NCBI RefSeq assembly: GCF_000219215.1
Contig: NC_015726.1
Location: 868,001-932,000 of the forward strand
Length of the DNA stretch: 64,000 bases
Direction of reading: 5' to 3'
From: Cupriavidus necator N-1
GTDB taxonomy: Bacteria; Pseudomonadota; Gammaproteobacteria; Burkholderiales; Burkholderiaceae
Shown: piece by piece, positions 20,292 to 29,890 of the stretch
Position numbering within the stretch: position 1 is the first letter of the stretch
Layout: each line of letters opens with the position of its first letter
Made by a program: the position numbers and the translations under genes
The notes under the pieces: model-generated
The model's input: the letters and a program-made list of their open reading frames with translations, nothing else
Told to the model about the DNA's origin: nothing
Databases searched by the model: none

Positions 20292-21598
20292 GTCCTTTCT
20301 GAGGAACCGAACGGTGTAGCGCTTAGGCAGGGCTTTGACCACACGGGGGCACTTACGCCCCCGTCGTTTTTGGACGATCGCCAACTGAAGTTTGGCCCGC
20401 ATGCGCTGCAGATGGGCCGGCAGCTTGCCTGGGGCCATGCCGGCTGCCCAGGTCAGTTCGCCCTGTATCAGGCGCAAGGCCAGCACAAAGCTCAGGTCGG
20501 TAGGCTCGACGCGAGCCTCGAGCGCAGCCTTGGCCATCTCCAGACGTACCAGGTTGTACGCAATCAGTGCCCCCCAGATTTCCTGATGCACGCCCTCAGG
20601 CTGGCGGCTGCGCAAGGTCAGTTCGGCCCCGAGCATCGTCTGCTTCAGTTCCCGATAGCTGGTTTCGATTTCCCAACGGCGCCGGTAGCACGCAAGGATA
20701 TCGGCGGCCTTGAAGCGCCGACGGTCCGTCAACGAGGTCAACAGAACGCGCTCTGACTCCTCGTCCCGGATCGCGCGAGCTGTCCAGGTCTCTGGCAAGG
20801 CTGGATTCTTGCGGCGAGCCTGAGGGGAGACCTTCATCTGAACGATGCCATCATCCGCACTGCCTGAGAGCAGCTCCCACTGCAGATTCTTTTTCGCTGG
20901 GATCAGGAAGTGGCGCTCGCTGCCGCCCATGCGCAATCCCCACAGGATCTCTGCGGCCAGAAAGCCTTTATCAAAGATCGTCAGCGAATCATCCGGGATC
21001 CGCTCAATAAGCGGCTTGGCATAGAGCATCTCATTGCAGCCGTAACGGCCAAAGGCGATATCAGCAACAAGATGGGTAGGAACAGCCGTGAGCGAGACAC
21101 CGCGGACTTGTGGATAGCTGGCGACCTTGCCACTGGCATAGCTCTGGGCGCCAAAGTACAGGCGATTCTCAGGGCTATCGGCAGTGCGGAAGGTGGTGCC
21201 ATCATGGCGTAAAGCGCCAAGCCCTTCCATTTGTAGTGCGCAGCATCCTGAGCCACCCACGCCCGTGCGGTCTGCTCGAACAGCCACAACAAAGGCTTGT
21301 CTCCAAGCCGCTCGCGGGCTTGGGCGATGCCGCTCTTGCTGACACAGGCGCTGGCATCGTTGGGCAGTGCCAGGTCCAGCGTCTCCAGCACATCGGGAAT
21401 CGATTGGTGCCGATAGAGCGCCAGCGCGATGACCAGCCAGACCACCTGCTCTGCTGGCAGTCGGCGCCGGCGAACGGACGCTGTTCCCGTGGCGGCCAGC
21501 GCCTGCTCGATCCATGCCATCGGCAGATGCTCGCTGAGCCGGGCAAAACTGGCCGGCTCACTAAGCTCAAGGGCGGTGTGGACTTGTTCCGATAGCAT
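20283..21598 (-). pseudogene. IS4-family transposase, frameshifted
   Basis: Two minus-strand frames together make a complete IS4 transposase of about 438 residues. The first (21598 to about 21206) runs MLSEQVHTALELSEPASFAR to KGLALYAM; the second continues DGTTFRTADSPENRLYFG to the stop at 20283. The sequence at 21200-21210 reads GCCATGATGGC on the coding strand, where GCCATGGATGGC would keep frame: one G is missing exactly in the codon for the first catalytic Asp of the DDE triad (DGTT). The second Asp (IFDKGFLAAEIL) and the Y(2)R(3)E(6)K signature (YRRRWEIETSYRELK) are intact. No slippery heptamer is seen, so a disabling deletion or a sequencing error is more likely than programmed frameshifting. 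Confidence 0.88.
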
Positions 21599-21650
21599 CG
21601 GAACGGCAAGTTAACAGCTCGACACCTTGTTTACAACCCCTGCAAAGAAA

Positions 21651-21680
21651 AATGCCGTTCAGACTTAACTGAACGGCATT
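21651..21680. repeat. Hairpin at the transposase-proximal end of the IS
   Basis: AATGCCGTTCAG (21651-21662) and CTGAACGGCATT (21669-21680) are perfect reverse complements separated by ACTTAA. The outer arm is part of the terminal repeat, the inner arm a duplicate of it. In IS10 and IS50, comparable structures fold only in read-through transcripts and block transposase translation; that role is inferred here. Confidence 0.7.
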
Positions 21681-21681
21681 A
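21664..21681 (-). repeat. IS4-type right terminal inverted repeat
   Basis: Reverse complement reads TAATGCCGTTCAGTTAAG, identical to the left end over 18 bases. Confidence 0.92.
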
Positions 21682-21693
21682 CCGCGCGATGCG
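21682..21693. repeat. Right copy of 12-bp target-site duplication
   Basis: CCGCGCGATGCG, identical to 20261-20272. It is followed by GGCCCTTTCC, which completes the right arm of the interrupted terminator (21691-21702). Confidence 0.9.
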
Positions 21694-21703
21694 GCCCTTT
21701 CCC

Positions 21704-21868
21704 TTAGTGGCGCTGCGCCTGTTGCTGCGCCTTGGCCGCTGCCGCGTCCTCGCGCATCTTGCGCGCGAACATCCGCGCAAAGAACCACCCCATGCCGATG
21801 ATGAAGACGATCACGCCCAGGCTCATCAGGCCGGTGCTGGTACTGAACAGGATCTTGAAGGCTTCCAT
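21704..21868 (-). CDS. Small DUF3149-type membrane protein, 54 residues
   Basis: A short gene starting at the ATG at 21868, with AGGGAG centred about 8 bases upstream. The product begins MEAFKILFSTSTGLMSLGVI, has one membrane helix (about residues 14-31, LMSLGVIVFIIGMGWFF) and a cytoplasmic Arg/Lys/Ala/Gln tail ending QAQRH. It matches the size and pattern of the DUF3149 family, whose function is unknown. It lies between upp and the IS4 element; the element ended up only 10 bases past its stop codon, in the shared terminator. Confidence 0.8.
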   Translation of the reverse strand: MEAFKILFSTSTGLMSLGVIVFIIGMGWFFARMFARKMREDAAAAKAQQQAQRH

Positions 21869-21996
21869 GCTTGGCTCCCTTTGCGTTGGCGATGGCGGCC
21901 GGCGAGGTCTCGCCGGCGCTTGCCGCCAGTGTAGGGAGCCCTGTGGCGCGGACTATTGAGGCCGGTCAAGCGCAAGCCAGCCCGCCGCCGCACCAC

Positions 21997-22647
21997 TCAG
22001 TTCTTGGTGCCGAACAGGCGGTCGCCCGCATCGCCCAGGCCCGGCACGATATAGGCATCGCCGTCCAGGTGGCTGTCCAGCGAGGCGACGAACAGCTTCA
22101 CCCCCGGATGCGCCTTCTGGAACACTTCCACGCCCTCCGGGGCCGCCACCAGCGCAACGAAGGTGATGGCCTCGTCCTTGACCCCGCGGCGCTTGAGCAC
22201 CTCCACCGCGTGCGCGGCGGAGTAGCCCGTGGCCACCATCGGGTCGCACAGGATGAAGCTGCGGTCTTCCAGGTCAGGCAGACGCACCAGGTATTCCACC
22301 GGGCGGTGCTGCTCGTCGCGGTACACGCCGATGTGGCCGATGCGCGCCGACGGGATCAGCTCGACCAGGCCGTCGCTCATGCCCACGCCCGCGCGCAGCA
22401 CCGGCACGATGGTCAGCTTCTTGCCGGCGATCACCGGCGCCTCCAGCTCTACCAGCGGCGTTTCGATGCGGCGTGTGGTCAAGGGCAGGTTGCGGGTGAT
22501 CTCGTAGCCCATCAGCAGCGTGATCTCGCGCAGCAGTTCGCGGAAGGTGCGCGTCGACGTTTCCTTGTCGCGCATGTGCGAAAGCTTGTGCTGGATCAGC
22601 GGGTGGTCGAGGATGAACAGGTTGGGAAAGCGCGGATCTTGTTTCAT
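21997..22647 (-). CDS. upp: Uracil phosphoribosyltransferase
   Basis: 216 residues. Pyrimidine salvage: uracil plus PRPP gives UMP. Conserved pieces are [51 protein letters not shown], the PRPP loop [18 protein letters not shown] and the uracil-binding C-terminus [18 protein letters not shown] 200-base gap follows upstream to the MFS transporter stop, holding nothing recognisable. Confidence 0.97.
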   Translation of the reverse strand: MKQDPRFPNLFILDHPLIQHKLSHMRDKETSTRTFRELLREITLLMGYEITRNLPLTTRRIETPLVELEAPVIAGKKLTIVPVLRAGVGMSDGLVELIPSARIGHIGVYRDEQHRPVEYLVRLPDLEDRSFILCDPMVATGYSAAHAVEVLKRRGVKDEAITFVALVAAPEGVEVFQKAHPGVKLFVASLDSHLDGDAYIVPGLGDAGDRLFGTKN

Positions 22648-22847
22648 GGCTGGCGGCGAGGGCTCGGCGGGGTAGGGACAAGCAGGTGAAGCGGGCGGCG
22701 AGATCGGATGGACCAGCGCGCCGCGCCGTTGCAGCCGGATTGTAATGGAAGCGGGCCGCCCTGCCCGTGGCTTCGCTTTCGAGACCCGCCCACGCCAGCC
22801 GCCGGCGGGCTCCCTGAACTGCCGGGAGCGGCCGGCGGTGCCTTGCG

Positions 22848-24248
22848 CTAGTCAAGCGCGCGATTCTTCGACTCGATATCCACCATGTAGATGGCGATTG
22901 CCGCCACGGCAAGAAATGACGAAAGCAGCGCCAGGGCAAGGGTGAACTGGCTGGCCATGATCGGTGCAATGATCGAAGGCGCAAACAGGCCGCCAAAGCG
23001 CGCCATCGCGCCTGCAGTGCCCATCCCGCTGGCGCGCAGGTCGGTCGGGTACACCTCGGGCGTGAAGGCGTAGAGCGCGCCCCAGGTACCGAGGAGCGAG
23101 AAGCTCATCAGCAGGGTCGAGCCGACGATAAGCGCGGTGGACTGGCCCAGGCTATAGAGCATGCAACCTGCCGCGCTGAGCAGCAGGAAGCCGATCAGCG
23201 TCGGCTTGCGGCCCCAGCGCTCGACGCCGTGCGCGGCCAGCGCGAACCCGGGAAGCTGCACCAGCGCGAGCACAATCAGGAAGACCTGGCCACGCATGAA
23301 GCCAAAGCCCTGGCCCGCCAGCTTGACCGGCAGATAGACGAAGACGCCGTAGTAGGCGATCGAGATCAGCGCCCAGGCGGCAAGCAGGCAGATGGTGCGG
23401 CGCCGGCATCCGCGCGCGAACAGCGCAAAGACCGACTTGCGCTCCATCGGCTGCGGCTCCAGGTTGCCGATTTCCACGGACACGCGATTGGCGGTGGCGA
23501 CACGCTGCAGCACCGCGCGTGCCTCGGCCGAGCGTCCCGATTTATTCAGGTAGAGCGGAGACTCGGGAACAAAGAACCGGAAGACCACGCCGACCAGGGC
23601 GGGGATGCCCGTGACGAGGAAGATCAGCCGCCAGGCATCATCGCCTCGCGACACGGCGATCAGCGCAAGAATGGCGAGCAGGATCGTGCCGACGGCCCAG
23701 AACGACTCCAGCAGCACCAGCCAGCGACCGCGCCGGTCCGAGGGCAGGAACTCGGCCATCATGGTGTAGTCCACGGGCAGCGTGCCGCCCACGCCGATGC
23801 CGGTCAGGAAGCGCAGCAGCAGCAGCCACTGGAAGTCCGGTGCGAAAGCGGAAGCGACACCGCAGATGGCGTCGATGACCACCGCCATCATCAGCACGGG
23901 CCGGCGGCCGATCCTGTCAGCCAGTCGGCCGAACACGAATGCGCCGATCAGCATGCCGACAAAGAACATCGTCCCGGTCTGCAGAGCGGTCGGTACGGGA
24001 ATGCCGAAGGTCGCCGCAATCGACGGCGCGGTGAAGCCGATCGACAGCACCTGCATCGCGTCAGCCAGCCAGACCAGGCCGAAGATGACAAAGAGCCGAT
24101 ACTGGAACCGGCCGACGCCGGCCGCGCGGATGCCTTGCTCGATCGTGATGGTTTGAGGCGATGCTCCCCGCGCGCTGGGCTGTGGGGCCGAGCCTAGCGT
24201 GACTTCCGGGATGGTCGTGGTTGCCATGGATGAAATTGATGACGACAT
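22848..24248 (-). CDS. MFS metabolite:H+ symporter, possible nicotinate transporter
   Basis: 466 residues, about 12 membrane helices, MFS sugar-porter/NiaP-like type. The A-motif is [14 protein letters not shown] after helix 2, and a second RWGRKP follows helix 8; PESPLYL after helix 6 is also typical. Its place beside the nicotinate genes suggests uptake of nicotinate or a relative (compare NicT of Pseudomonas), but it has its own sigma-54-type promoter and a 629-base upstream gap, so it may serve another ligand. Two starts are possible: ATG 24248 ([12 protein letters not shown]) or ATG 24227 (MATTTIPEV). Neither has a strong ribosome site. Confidence 0.82.
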   Translation of the reverse strand: MSSSISSMATTTIPEVTLGSAPQPSARGASPQTITIEQGIRAAGVGRFQYRLFVIFGLVWLADAMQVLSIGFTAPSIAATFGIPVPTALQTGTMFFVGMLIGAFVFGRLADRIGRRPVLMMAVVIDAICGVASAFAPDFQWLLLLRFLTGIGVGGTLPVDYTMMAEFLPSDRRGRWLVLLESFWAVGTILLAILALIAVSRGDDAWRLIFLVTGIPALVGVVFRFFVPESPLYLNKSGRSAEARAVLQRVATANRVSVEIGNLEPQPMERKSVFALFARGCRRRTICLLAAWALISIAYYGVFVYLPVKLAGQGFGFMRGQVFLIVLALVQLPGFALAAHGVERWGRKPTLIGFLLLSAAGCMLYSLGQSTALIVGSTLLMSFSLLGTWGALYAFTPEVYPTDLRASGMGTAGAMARFGGLFAPSIIAPIMASQFTLALALLSSFLAVAAIAIYMVDIESKNRALD

Positions 24249-24406
24249 GTTGTCTACCTGTCTTTATAGGCTGGTTCTTGAACTCGGACGCACACGTTTA
24301 TCGAAGCAGGGCCAGACGGTACTGACTAATGCGTGATGATCACACCGGGGCAACCGCACCGAATTGCAACGAAACGTGGTGAGTACTCCAATTGGCGAGG
24401 CTGGAA

Positions 24407-24454
24407 CTAACCCGGTAGCACGCTCGCAACACCTGCTTGGTTCTGATACGACAT
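24407..24454 (-). CDS. Possible 15-residue leader peptide upstream of the MFS gene
   Basis: ATG at 24454, TAG at 24407-24409, product [21 protein letters not shown] lies 7 bases upstream of the ATG, a better ribosome site than that of the MFS gene itself. It sits downstream of the sigma-54-type promoter and about 160 bases before the MFS start, so it would be the first translated codons of that transcript. No run of one regulatory amino acid is present. Past the stop the frame stays open for another 23 codons, so it could also be the start of a decayed gene. Confidence 0.45.
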   Translation of the reverse strand: MSYQNQAGVASVLPG

Positions 24455-24522
24455 AGTCACTCCTTGTTGTCTACCCTTGGTTGGTCCAGGCCCGGCCTCC
24501 CGGTCGGCGCTGCGGGGAACTA

Positions 24523-24538
24523 TGCAAGCCCCGGGCCA
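24523..24538 (-). promoter_or_regulatory. Sigma-54-type (-24/-12) promoter for the MFS transcript
   Basis: On the minus strand the sequence is TGGCCCGGGGCTTGCA. Against the consensus TGGCACG-N4-TTGCW it has one mismatch (A to C) and the correct spacing between the GG and GC doublets. It points toward the 15-codon ORF and the MFS gene. A palindrome about 110-130 bases upstream fits an enhancer-binding-protein site. Confidence 0.65.
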
Positions 24539-24645
24539 GCGCTTCCGGTGATGTAAAGGGCCAATCTTTTAGTTTTGTTGTCTCGTCTGCCGCTTGCGGC
24601 GCGCCGTCCTTGTGCGGGGAGGCACCGCTGCGGGCCTAGCGGCAC

Positions 24646-24667
24646 TCATGTAGTGCGCACTACATGA
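24646..24667. promoter_or_regulatory. 22-bp perfect palindrome, candidate enhancer or operator
   Basis: TCATGTAGTGC followed directly by its reverse complement. A further CTACATGA copy lies at 24682-24689. Its distance from the sigma-54-type promoter suits an upstream activator site. The core GTAGTG-N2-CACTAC also resembles the repeated sites in the nicC-nicE promoters, so a shared regulator is possible. Confidence 0.6.
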
Positions 24668-24877
24668 TCGTTCAGCGTAAGCTACATGAAACTGGCGGGC
24701 AAGGCCGAATTGCGTTTTCCCTCCTTGGGGTTTTCCCGCGCGTGGCGCGCATGGCGCCGGCGCGGGAATGCACGTCTCCCTGCCCGGTGGCGAAGCGCCT
24801 TGCCAGGCACGGCGTAGGTGCGGTCAGCGTGGATGCGGAAGGCGCGGCGAGCCGGCCCCGCGGCGTCTGCGTTGGTC

Positions 24878-27802
24878 CTAGTGGGCAGGCATCGCGCGCA
24901 GGCGCGCGACGGTGTTCTCCAGGTCCTGCCATGCGGGTTTGTCGGGCGCAAAGCGCGCGCGCAGGTACTGCGCCAGCTGCGTGATCTGCTGGTCGTCGAG
25001 GGTGTCGGCATAGGCCGGCATCGCACCCAGTTCGCTGTTGGGCGGTGCCGGCATGCCTTGCAGCAGCACCTGGATCACGTTGTCCGGCAGCTTGCTGTGC
25101 AGGTTCGTATTGAGCGCCAGCGAAGGCTTGACGCCGAACTGGGCGATGCCCTGGTCCGACTGGTGGCAGACCGCACATGCGCTTTGGTACAGGCGTTCGC
25201 CGGGACCGCCCAGGGTGCGCGCGGCCTGCGCGCTGCGCTGCTCGATCTGCGCGGCCTGTGCGGCCAGTACGGTAGGCGAGGGCGGTGGCGTGCCGAACGA
25301 GGCCACGTAGTGCGCGATCGCGCGCACGTCGGACTCAGGCAGTTGCGCCAGTTCTTCGACCACCGGTGCCATCGGTCCGGCCGCGGCGCCATGGTGCGGC
25401 GCATAGCCGCCGCGCAGGTAGGTGAACAGCGCTGCTTCGGTCCAGGGCAGCGGTGCGTGCGACAGTGCGCTCAGCGGTGGCGCTTCCCAGCCTTCGGCGC
25501 TGCCGCCGGTCAGGTACTGGCGGCCGCCTTGCTCGGCACCGAGCGCGTTGCGCGGCGAATGGCAGGCGCTGCAGTGGCCCAGTCCTTCGGCCAGGTACGC
25601 GCCGCGATTCCATTGCGCGGAGCGCGACGGGTCCGGCGTGAAGCGCTCGTTGCGATGGAACACCAGGTTCCAGCCGGCCAGCAGCGGGCGCACGTTGAAG
25701 GGGAACGCAAGCTGCGTCTGCGGGACTTCGGATTTCACCGGCTCTGCCGACATCAGGTACCCGTATAGCGCCTGCATGTCGCCATCGCTGATCTTCGCGA
25801 ATGCGGTGTATGGGAACGCGGGATACAGGCGCCGTCCGTCGCGGTGGATGCCCTCGCGCATGGCGCGCTCGAACGCGGCGAAGGACCAGTTGCCGATGCC
25901 GGTCTGCACGTCCGGGGTGATATTGGTGCTGTAGACGGTACCGAAGGGCGTCTCCAGCGGCAGGCCGCCGGCGTTCTTCACGCCGCCCGGCGCGGTATGG
26001 CAGACCGCACAGTCTCCCGCGGCGGCCACCAGCCGGCCGCGTTCGAGCGTGGCGGCGGAATAGAAGCCGGCCTCGGGCGGCGCCACCGGTGCGATCGGCG
26101 CGCGCCAGGGCAGCAGCGTGGCGCACACGCCGGCAGCGGCTGCGGCGGCAGCGGCGATCCAGCCGCGCTTGCTGCGCTGGTTGCCGGGCCTGGCCTCGGC
26201 CAGCGCCAGGCGGATGCGATCGGCGCTGAAGGGCGGCGCGCGCAGGCGCACGCCGGTGGCGTCGTAGATGGCATTGGCCACGGCCGCGGCGGCGGGCATG
26301 GTGTCGGTCGGGCTGGCAGCCAGCGCGTCATGCGTGGCGAGCGTGCCGGCCAGGCGGATTTCCGGCAGGGTGCTGCCCGGCACGGCTGGCAGCGTCTGGC
26401 TGGCAGGTGGCGCTTCGGCCGGCCAGGTGTCGAAGGCGGGCGTGGCCGACGTCAGCTGCAGGGCGGCATCGGCCACGGCCTGCTCCAGCGAGCGCGCGGA
26501 CGGCGCGGCTTGTGCGCGCGGCAGCGATTCACTGTCATGCCCCACCGTCACGCGCGTGACCGCCAGCTCGCCGGTGGTGCCGTCGACCTCGACCTCGGCC
26601 ACCCATGCCGACCAGGTCTGCCCGGCTTCGTGATCGACGGTGTTGGCATAGGCAAAGCCGCGGCCGCGCTGCACGTTGCCGGCCGCTGTGTTGGCGCGGG
26701 GCGCGGCCGACGTCCAGCCGGCACGCTCGGACACTTGGCGTACCAGGGCTGTGCCGCGCGCATCGTCGAGATGCGCCATCCGCAGCGCGACCGGGTCGGT
26801 GCCGGAGTCGGCGGCAAGCTCGTCGAGATGGGATTCCCGGGCGAACACCTGGGCCCGGGCTGCCGCCAGTGGCGCCGCATCGGACGCGGCGGCGCTGCCT
26901 GTCGAGACCAGGTCGACATGCGGGATGCGATAGGGCGGCATGGCGGTGTCGCCTGCGTGGCCGGCAGCGATGCTGTTCGCCACGGGCGATGCCGTATGCG
27001 TCAGCCACAGCGCCAGCGGCACGGCCGGGGCTGCGGTGCCCGCCAGTGTTGCGGCGTAGGCTTCGACGGCGGTGCCGGCCAGCGCGGTGTCGACGCGCAC
27101 ATCGAGCACGGCATCGGCAAGGCCTACATCGGCCGCACACAGCCGACGCATCACGGGCAGTCCGGCGGCGTGGGCCAGCAGCGCCGCGTCGGCGGCGGCG
27201 TGCGGCGCGAGCAGCGCGGGGTCCGCGCGGTCGTCGGGCGATTGCCAGCAGGCCAGCACCACCTGTTGCGGCGCGATGCCCAGCAACGCGGCAAGCTCGG
27301 CGCGCAGCGCGCCAGGGCGCGTGCTTGGCAGCCACACGGTCAGCTTGCCGTCGCGCCAGTCGGCGACGGCCGTGCAATACGCCTCAGCGTGGGTGCCGGC
27401 CAGGGGCCACTGGTAGTGCTGCGTGTGGCGCGCATCGGCGCCGGCCAGCACCGCATCGGCATTGCCGCGCTGGGCCAGCGTGAGGCGCGCTACCGGCGCG
27501 TCGTCCGCGCGGGGCGGGGCGGACCATCGTGCCTGCAGCGCATGGGTTGCGGTGGTGGCCTGTGCGCCGGAAGCCGTTGCCATGCCGGCGAAATTGTTGC
27601 GGATGACGACCGCGCGCACGCCCGGCAGCGCCAGCGCTGCCTCGCGCTCCGCGCCCAGCAGGCGCGCCGTCAGCGGCTTGCCGTCGATCCAGCGCAGGCC
27701 TGGCGGTGTCAGCACCCGGGCAACCAGGCAGTCGGCGGCGGGCGGCGGCATGCTGCCCGCGACCGCGGTCGGGGTGGCCTGTGGCACGAGCCCTTCGTTC
27801 AC
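24878..27802 (-). CDS. nicB2: NicB2: Moco-like domain (non-catalytic) fused to triheme cytochrome c
   Basis: 974 residues from GTG at 27802, whose GTGA overlaps the nicA stop by 4 bases. Residues 1-530 resemble the xanthine-oxidase-family large subunit, but shortened: the N-terminal block seen in NicB1 (FNGHVDLGTGIRTALAQIV) is absent. Where NicB1 has GAGESASLPGAPAIANA with the catalytic Glu, this protein reads SPTDTMPAAAAVANA, with Pro (residue 498) at the Glu position. A membrane helix (about 547-565) leads to a cytochrome c part with three CxxCH motifs (598-602, 744-748, 876-880). Likely role: membrane anchor and electron outlet for nicotinate hydroxylase to the respiratory chain. In Pseudomonas putida a single long NicB combines catalytic and haem parts. 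Confidence 0.85.
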   Translation of the reverse strand: MNEGLVPQATPTAVAGSMPPPAADCLVARVLTPPGLRWIDGKPLTARLLGAEREAALALPGVRAVVIRNNFAGMATASGAQATTATHALQARWSAPPRADDAPVARLTLAQRGNADAVLAGADARHTQHYQWPLAGTHAEAYCTAVADWRDGKLTVWLPSTRPGALRAELAALLGIAPQQVVLACWQSPDDRADPALLAPHAAADAALLAHAAGLPVMRRLCAADVGLADAVLDVRVDTALAGTAVEAYAATLAGTAAPAVPLALWLTHTASPVANSIAAGHAGDTAMPPYRIPHVDLVSTGSAAASDAAPLAAARAQVFARESHLDELAADSGTDPVALRMAHLDDARGTALVRQVSERAGWTSAAPRANTAAGNVQRGRGFAYANTVDHEAGQTWSAWVAEVEVDGTTGELAVTRVTVGHDSESLPRAQAAPSARSLEQAVADAALQLTSATPAFDTWPAEAPPASQTLPAVPGSTLPEIRLAGTLATHDALAASPTDTMPAAAAVANAIYDATGVRLRAPPFSADRIRLALAEARPGNQRSKRGWIAAAAAAAAGVCATLLPWRAPIAPVAPPEAGFYSAATLERGRLVAAAGDCAVCHTAPGGVKNAGGLPLETPFGTVYSTNITPDVQTGIGNWSFAAFERAMREGIHRDGRRLYPAFPYTAFAKISDGDMQALYGYLMSAEPVKSEVPQTQLAFPFNVRPLLAGWNLVFHRNERFTPDPSRSAQWNRGAYLAEGLGHCSACHSPRNALGAEQGGRQYLTGGSAEGWEAPPLSALSHAPLPWTEAALFTYLRGGYAPHHGAAAGPMAPVVEELAQLPESDVRAIAHYVASFGTPPPSPTVLAAQAAQIEQRSAQAARTLGGPGERLYQSACAVCHQSDQGIAQFGVKPSLALNTNLHSKLPDNVIQVLLQGMPAPPNSELGAMPAYADTLDDQQITQLAQYLRARFAPDKPAWQDLENTVARLRAMPAH

Positions 27803-28296
27803 GATGCCGACCCCTCGGCCGCCTGCCGTTGCAGCACCGCGGCCCGTTGCACCGCGCGCACGATTTCCACGTGGGTGCCGCAGCGGCACAGGTTGAAGCG
27901 CAGCGCCTCGCGGATCTGGGCCTCGTCGGGATCGGGGTTCTGCGCGAGCAGCGCCTTGGCGGTCATGATCATGCCATTCAGGCAATAGCCGCATTGCGCG
28001 GCCTGCTCATCGATAAATGCTTGCTGCACAGGGTCGGGCTGCGCGTCGGTGCCCAGTCCCTCCAGCGTGGTGACGGCGTGCCCGACCACGGCCCTGACCG
28101 GCAGCACGCAGGCGCGTGCGGGCATGCCGTCCACCAGCACCGTGCAGGCGCCGCACTGGCCCAGACCGCAGCCATACTTGGGCCCGTTGCAGCACAGGTC
28201 GTTGCGCAGGATGTAGAGCAGCGGCGTGTCAGGGGCCACGCTCAGCGTGTGCTCGGCGTGGTTGACTTGCAATGTCAGGGGGCGGGGCGTGTTCAT
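27799..28296 (-). CDS. nicA: Nicotinate dehydrogenase small subunit NicA (2Fe-2S)
   Basis: 165 residues. Iron-sulphur subunit passing electrons from the molybdenum site during hydroxylation of nicotinate to 6-hydroxynicotinate. The plant-type cluster ligands are C43, C48, C51 and C63 (YGCGLGQCGACTVLVDG); the second cluster ligands are C102, C105, C137 and C139 (QCGYCLNGMI and LCRCGTHVEI). It overlaps nicB2 by 4 bases, so translation is coupled, and follows nicC by 86 bases in the same direction. Confidence 0.93.
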   Translation of the reverse strand: MNTPRPLTLQVNHAEHTLSVAPDTPLLYILRNDLCCNGPKYGCGLGQCGACTVLVDGMPARACVLPVRAVVGHAVTTLEGLGTDAQPDPVQQAFIDEQAAQCGYCLNGMIMTAKALLAQNPDPDEAQIREALRFNLCRCGTHVEIVRAVQRAAVLQRQAAEGSAS

Positions 28297-28382
28297 CGGG
28301 GACTGGGGGCGGTTTGAACATCACGCATCGCTGCGCCGCGCCCCTTCGATGAGGGGCTGCGGCGGGCAGGGTTGGTCAGGCG

Positions 28383-29642
<1,260 letters not shown>

Positions 29643-29791
29643 AGAAGAAAATTATGAACCTATGGAAAACCCTTACGGAAATGTGATGACGCTCACGCAT
29701 CGCGTTATATCGGTGAATTGATGCGCAAATACAGGGATTGATTAGTTAAGTATGCACTGAACGAGTGAATTCGCGGGCGCGCAGATTCTGT

Positions 29792-29820
29792 TTGCTTAGA
29801 TAAAGTGTGTACACTACAAT
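29792..29820 (+). promoter_or_regulatory. nicE promoter with overlapping operator
   Basis: TTGCTT (29792-29797) and TACAAT (29815-29820) are exactly 17 bases apart. AGTGTGTACACT (29804-29815) fills the spacer and touches the -10, so a bound repressor would exclude RNA polymerase. Confidence 0.65.
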
Positions 29821-29890
29821 CAATCACAGCATGCAGGGCCGCCAGGCCGAGGCAGGCGGGTAGACAGACAAACAGATGACGGAGTCGACA

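Larger units (their letters stand above)
20273..21681 (-). mobile_element. IS4-family insertion sequence (IS4 subgroup), about 1.4 kb
   Basis: The element is bounded by 18-bp perfect inverted repeats TAATGCCGTTCAGTTAAG (20274-20291 and, inverted, 21664-21681) and a 12-bp direct target repeat. The end sequence is very close to what I recall for IS4 itself. It carries one transposase gene on the minus strand that is broken by a frameshift. A second inverted copy of the terminal sequence lies just inside the right end and forms a hairpin upstream of the transposase. One extra T at 20273 leaves the exact left edge uncertain by one base. The perfect ends and target repeats suggest a recent insertion. 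Confidence 0.93.
24249..24877. other. 629-base regulatory region upstream of the MFS gene
   Basis: No long gene here. Going upstream of the MFS start on the minus strand it holds: an 11-bp sequence GGTAGACAACA at the start codon (24248-24258); a 15-codon ORF with a strong ribosome site (24407-24454); a second GGTAGACAACA (24465-24475); a sigma-54-type promoter (24523-24538); an AT-rich patch (about 24558-24585) that could bind IHF; and a 22-bp palindrome (24646-24667) with an extra half-site (24682-24689). The part from about 24736 to 24772 has GC-rich inverted repeats (CCCGCGC ... GCGCGGG) that may terminate nicB2. Confidence 0.7.

Noticed and set aside
20981..21598. Programmed ribosomal frameshifting in the IS4 transposase
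   Set aside because: No slippery A or T heptamer or following structure at 21200-21210, and IS4 elements normally use a single frame. A one-base deletion explains it fully.
24878..27802. NicB2 as a decayed pseudogene
   Set aside because: The frame is intact over 974 codons, translationally coupled to nicA, and all three haem motifs and the membrane helix are preserved; loss of the catalytic Glu alone fits a changed role better.
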